Positions 62,805 to 64,000 of a stretch of DNA of 64,000 nt are shown one piece after another. The notes beneath the pieces were generated by a model, which was not told the origin of the DNA, made no database searches, and saw nothing but the letters and a program-made list of their open reading frames with translations. Made by a program: the position numbers and the translations under genes. Origin of the DNA: Propionibacteriales bacterium. GTDB lineage: Bacteria; Actinomycetota; Actinomycetes; Propionibacteriales; Nocardioidaceae. The DNA is taken from contig WHTJ01000001.1 in NCBI GenBank assembly GCA_009377795.1, positions 1 to 64,000 on the forward strand. Reading direction: 5' to 3'. Within the stretch, counting starts at the first letter, position 1; each line of letters starts with the position of its first letter.

Positions 62805-63742
62805 CCGTTGGCTTCGCGGAGTTTCTGGAGGTTGGAGCGCATGAGAGAAAAGTAGTCCTCCTCCGCGGTCTCGTCCGTCAGTCCCTCGATCGGATCGAGC
62901 ACCTCGGTGGTCACGCCCACCTCGTCGGCCAGGGTCTCGCTCAGCCTCGGGTCGGCGAGGGTCTCGGAGAACACGGTGGTGATCCCTTCGTCCTCCGCCA
63001 GGTCCTGGAGCTCGCGCATCCGCGCCAGGGAGGGCTCGGCGTCGGGGGAGAGGCCGCTGATGGCGATCATCTCCAGGTCGTACCGCTGGGCGAGATAGCC
63101 GAACGCCGCGTGGCTGGTGACGAAGGTACTGCGCTCGCAGTCCGCGAGACCTCGCCGGAACTCGGTGTCGAGATCGGCGAGGTCGCGGGACAGCGCCTCG
63201 GCGTTCGCGTGGTAGTCGTCCGCGCGGTCCGGATCGGTCTCGGCCAGCGCGTCCGCGACGGCCCGGCCGAGACCGGCCAGCTTGGTGGGGTCCTGCCAGG
63301 CGTGCGGGTCACCGGACAGGTCCTCGTCGGCCTCGTGTTCCTCGGGTTCGTGACCTTCCTCGTCCGCGTGTGAGTCTGCGGGCGCTCCGGTGTCCTGGAG
63401 TTCGACGACGTCGGTGACGTCGAGAGCGGCACCGTCCTCCATGAGCTCCACGGCCTCGTCGAGCGAGGGCTGGAATCCGGCCTGGTGAATGACGACGTCG
63501 GCCTCGGAGACCTCCGCCACCTGCTGGGGACCCAGCTCGAGGTCGTGCGGCTCGCCGCCCGTCGACGTGAGGTTGGCGACCGACGCGCGGTCGCCCGCGA
63601 CGCGCTCGGCGACGTAGGCGTACGGGTAGAACCCCGCGACGACCGAGGGGCCTTCGCGGGCGACCGGCGACCCGTCGCCACAGGCGGCAAGGAGGGCGGC
63701 ACTGATTCCGACGCCGAGCAGCGTCACGGGCTGGATCCGCAT
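62795..63742 (-). CDS. znuA: Zinc-binding lipoprotein ZnuA
   Basis: 315 residues from ATG 63742 (ATG 63751 is in frame). Lipobox LLAAC is in the signal peptide (Cys21). It is a cluster A-I substrate-binding protein with PHDLELGPQQVAEVSEADVVIHQAGF, a His/Asp/Glu-rich loop (SHADEEGHEPEEHEADED), DPHAWQDP, FVTSHAAFGYLAQRYDL and TTVFSETLADPRLSETLADE. The acidic His-rich loop is typical of zinc scavengers. First gene of the znuACB-zur operon, with a Zur box upstream. Confidence 0.94.
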   Translation of the reverse strand: MRIQPVTLLGVGISAALLAACGDGSPVAREGPSVVAGFYPYAYVAERVAGDRASVANLTSTGGEPHDLELGPQQVAEVSEADVVIHQAGFQPSLDEAVELMEDGAALDVTDVVELQDTGAPADSHADEEGHEPEEHEADEDLSGDPHAWQDPTKLAGLGRAVADALAETDPDRADDYHANAEALSRDLADLDTEFRRGLADCERSTFVTSHAAFGYLAQRYDLEMIAISGLSPDAEPSLARMRELQDLAEDEGITTVFSETLADPRLSETLADEVGVTTEVLDPIEGLTDETAEEDYFSLMRSNLQKLREANGCR

Positions 63743-63762
63743 GCACCCCATCCTGAGGAAAA

Positions 63763-63777
63763 TGAAAATGATTGTCA
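63763..63777. promoter_or_regulatory. Zur box upstream of znuA
   Basis: TGAAAATGATTGTCA is one base from the actinobacterial Zur motif TGAAAATGATTTTCA and sits 20 bp before ATG 63742. Zur would repress the znuACB-zur operon when zinc is sufficient, including its own gene. Confidence 0.85.
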
Positions 63778-63826
63778 ACTTGTGGGTGGCGGTTGCCGGG
63801 TCGGGACCGGACTTCGTCTCCGGGGC

Positions 63827-63852
63827 GGCCAGATCTGCAATCTCGGCGCGAG
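63827..63852. repeat. Half-copy of the palindromic repeat
   Basis: GGCCAGATCTGCAATCTCGGCGCGAG matches the right-hand inner and outer arm without the left arm. It lies between znuA and glyS. Confidence 0.8.
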
Positions 63853-63949
63853 GAGGTAACCTGGCCTCTCGATCAGCGCTCGCAGAAGGGCCTCCCGCCC
63901 CGGACGCGGCCGCGCAAACCGCCGACACCCAGCCGGATGGAGTGATTCC

Positions 63950-64000
63950 GTGGCCACGAGCACGGCCCCACTGGAAAACGTCATCAACCTCTGCAAGCGC
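63950..64000 (+). CDS. glyS: Glycyl-tRNA synthetase, 5' end (cut by window edge)
   Basis: GTG 63950 starts 17 codons reading MATSTAPLENVINLCKR. ENVINLCKR is the conserved N-terminus of the dimeric class II GlyRS. GGAG at 63938-63941 serves as ribosome site 8 nt before the start. TAACCT at 63857 could be the -10, giving a leader of about 85 nt with no Gly-rich leader peptide. The rest of the gene is outside the window. Confidence 0.85.
   Translation, partial: MATSTAPLENVINLCKR

Overview
The window is a high-GC chromosomal segment that reads as an actinobacterium. The evidence is frequent GTG starts, TANNNT -10 elements placed 6-7 nt before start codons (leaderless mRNAs), an actinobacterial-type LeuA, an HrcA/CIRCE-dnaJ block, a phoH-ybeY-CNNM/CBS-(CDA-like)-era-leuA-recO-uppS-znu-glyS order, and ECF sigma factors with SnoaL or Gmad2-type partners. 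The order Propionibacteriales is possible, but the genus cannot be fixed from this sequence alone. No tRNA, rRNA, CRISPR array or prophage is visible.

Layout. 1-1300: the end of an IS110-like element lying in a decayed tad (type IV pilus) locus, with tadB truncated and tadC frameshifted. 1.3-18.4 kb is accessory: a hydrolase/enoyl-reductase pair, an MFS pump with a divergent AraC regulator, a PHP (EndoQ-like)/UvrD helicase fusion, carbonic anhydrase, an ArsR-SRPBCC pair, NhaA, a divergent GNAT/TetR pair with a clear operator, a copper operon (YtkA-like protein and CopA) behind a CsoR-like site, a P450, and an NAD-binding protein. 18.5-28.4 kb: leuS behind a leader-peptide attenuator, a PGM1-like ATP-grasp ligase, degV, comEA-comEC, holA and rpsT. 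28.4-41 kb: methyltransferase, PIG-L deacetylase, DUF2461, ECF41/SigJ next to a vestigial target gene, lepA, fadD, hemW, an ArsR-small ORF-MFS-DUF4870 operon, and an MBL-fold hydrolase. 41.1-50.8 kb: heat-shock and translation genes (hrcA, dnaJ, rsmE, HIT, phoH, ybeY, CNNM/CBS, era) interrupted by a sigma factor and its GerMN/Gmad2-like partner. 50.8-64 kb: two paralogous secreted lipoproteins, an M4 protease with an emfourin-like tail, a two-domain GNAT, leuA behind a second leucine leader peptide, a cysteine-free HesB-like protein, recO-uppS, an amidase, the znuA-znuC-znuB-zur operon behind a Zur box, and the first 17 codons of glyS.

How parts work together. Leucine supply is linked at two points: leuA (synthesis) and leuS (tRNA charging) each follow a short ORF with a run of Leu codons and hairpins, which suggests shared sensing of charged tRNA-Leu. 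Zinc (Zur/ZnuABC) and copper (CopA/YtkA-like) homeostasis each have a recognisable operator. The most unusual non-coding signal is a family of long perfect palindromes, with half-copies, in at least seven intergenic sites. Their outer arm is constant while the inner arm differs between copies but stays paired within each copy. The most notable proteins are the EndoQ-like/UvrD fusion and the M4 protease fused to an emfourin-like inhibitor domain.
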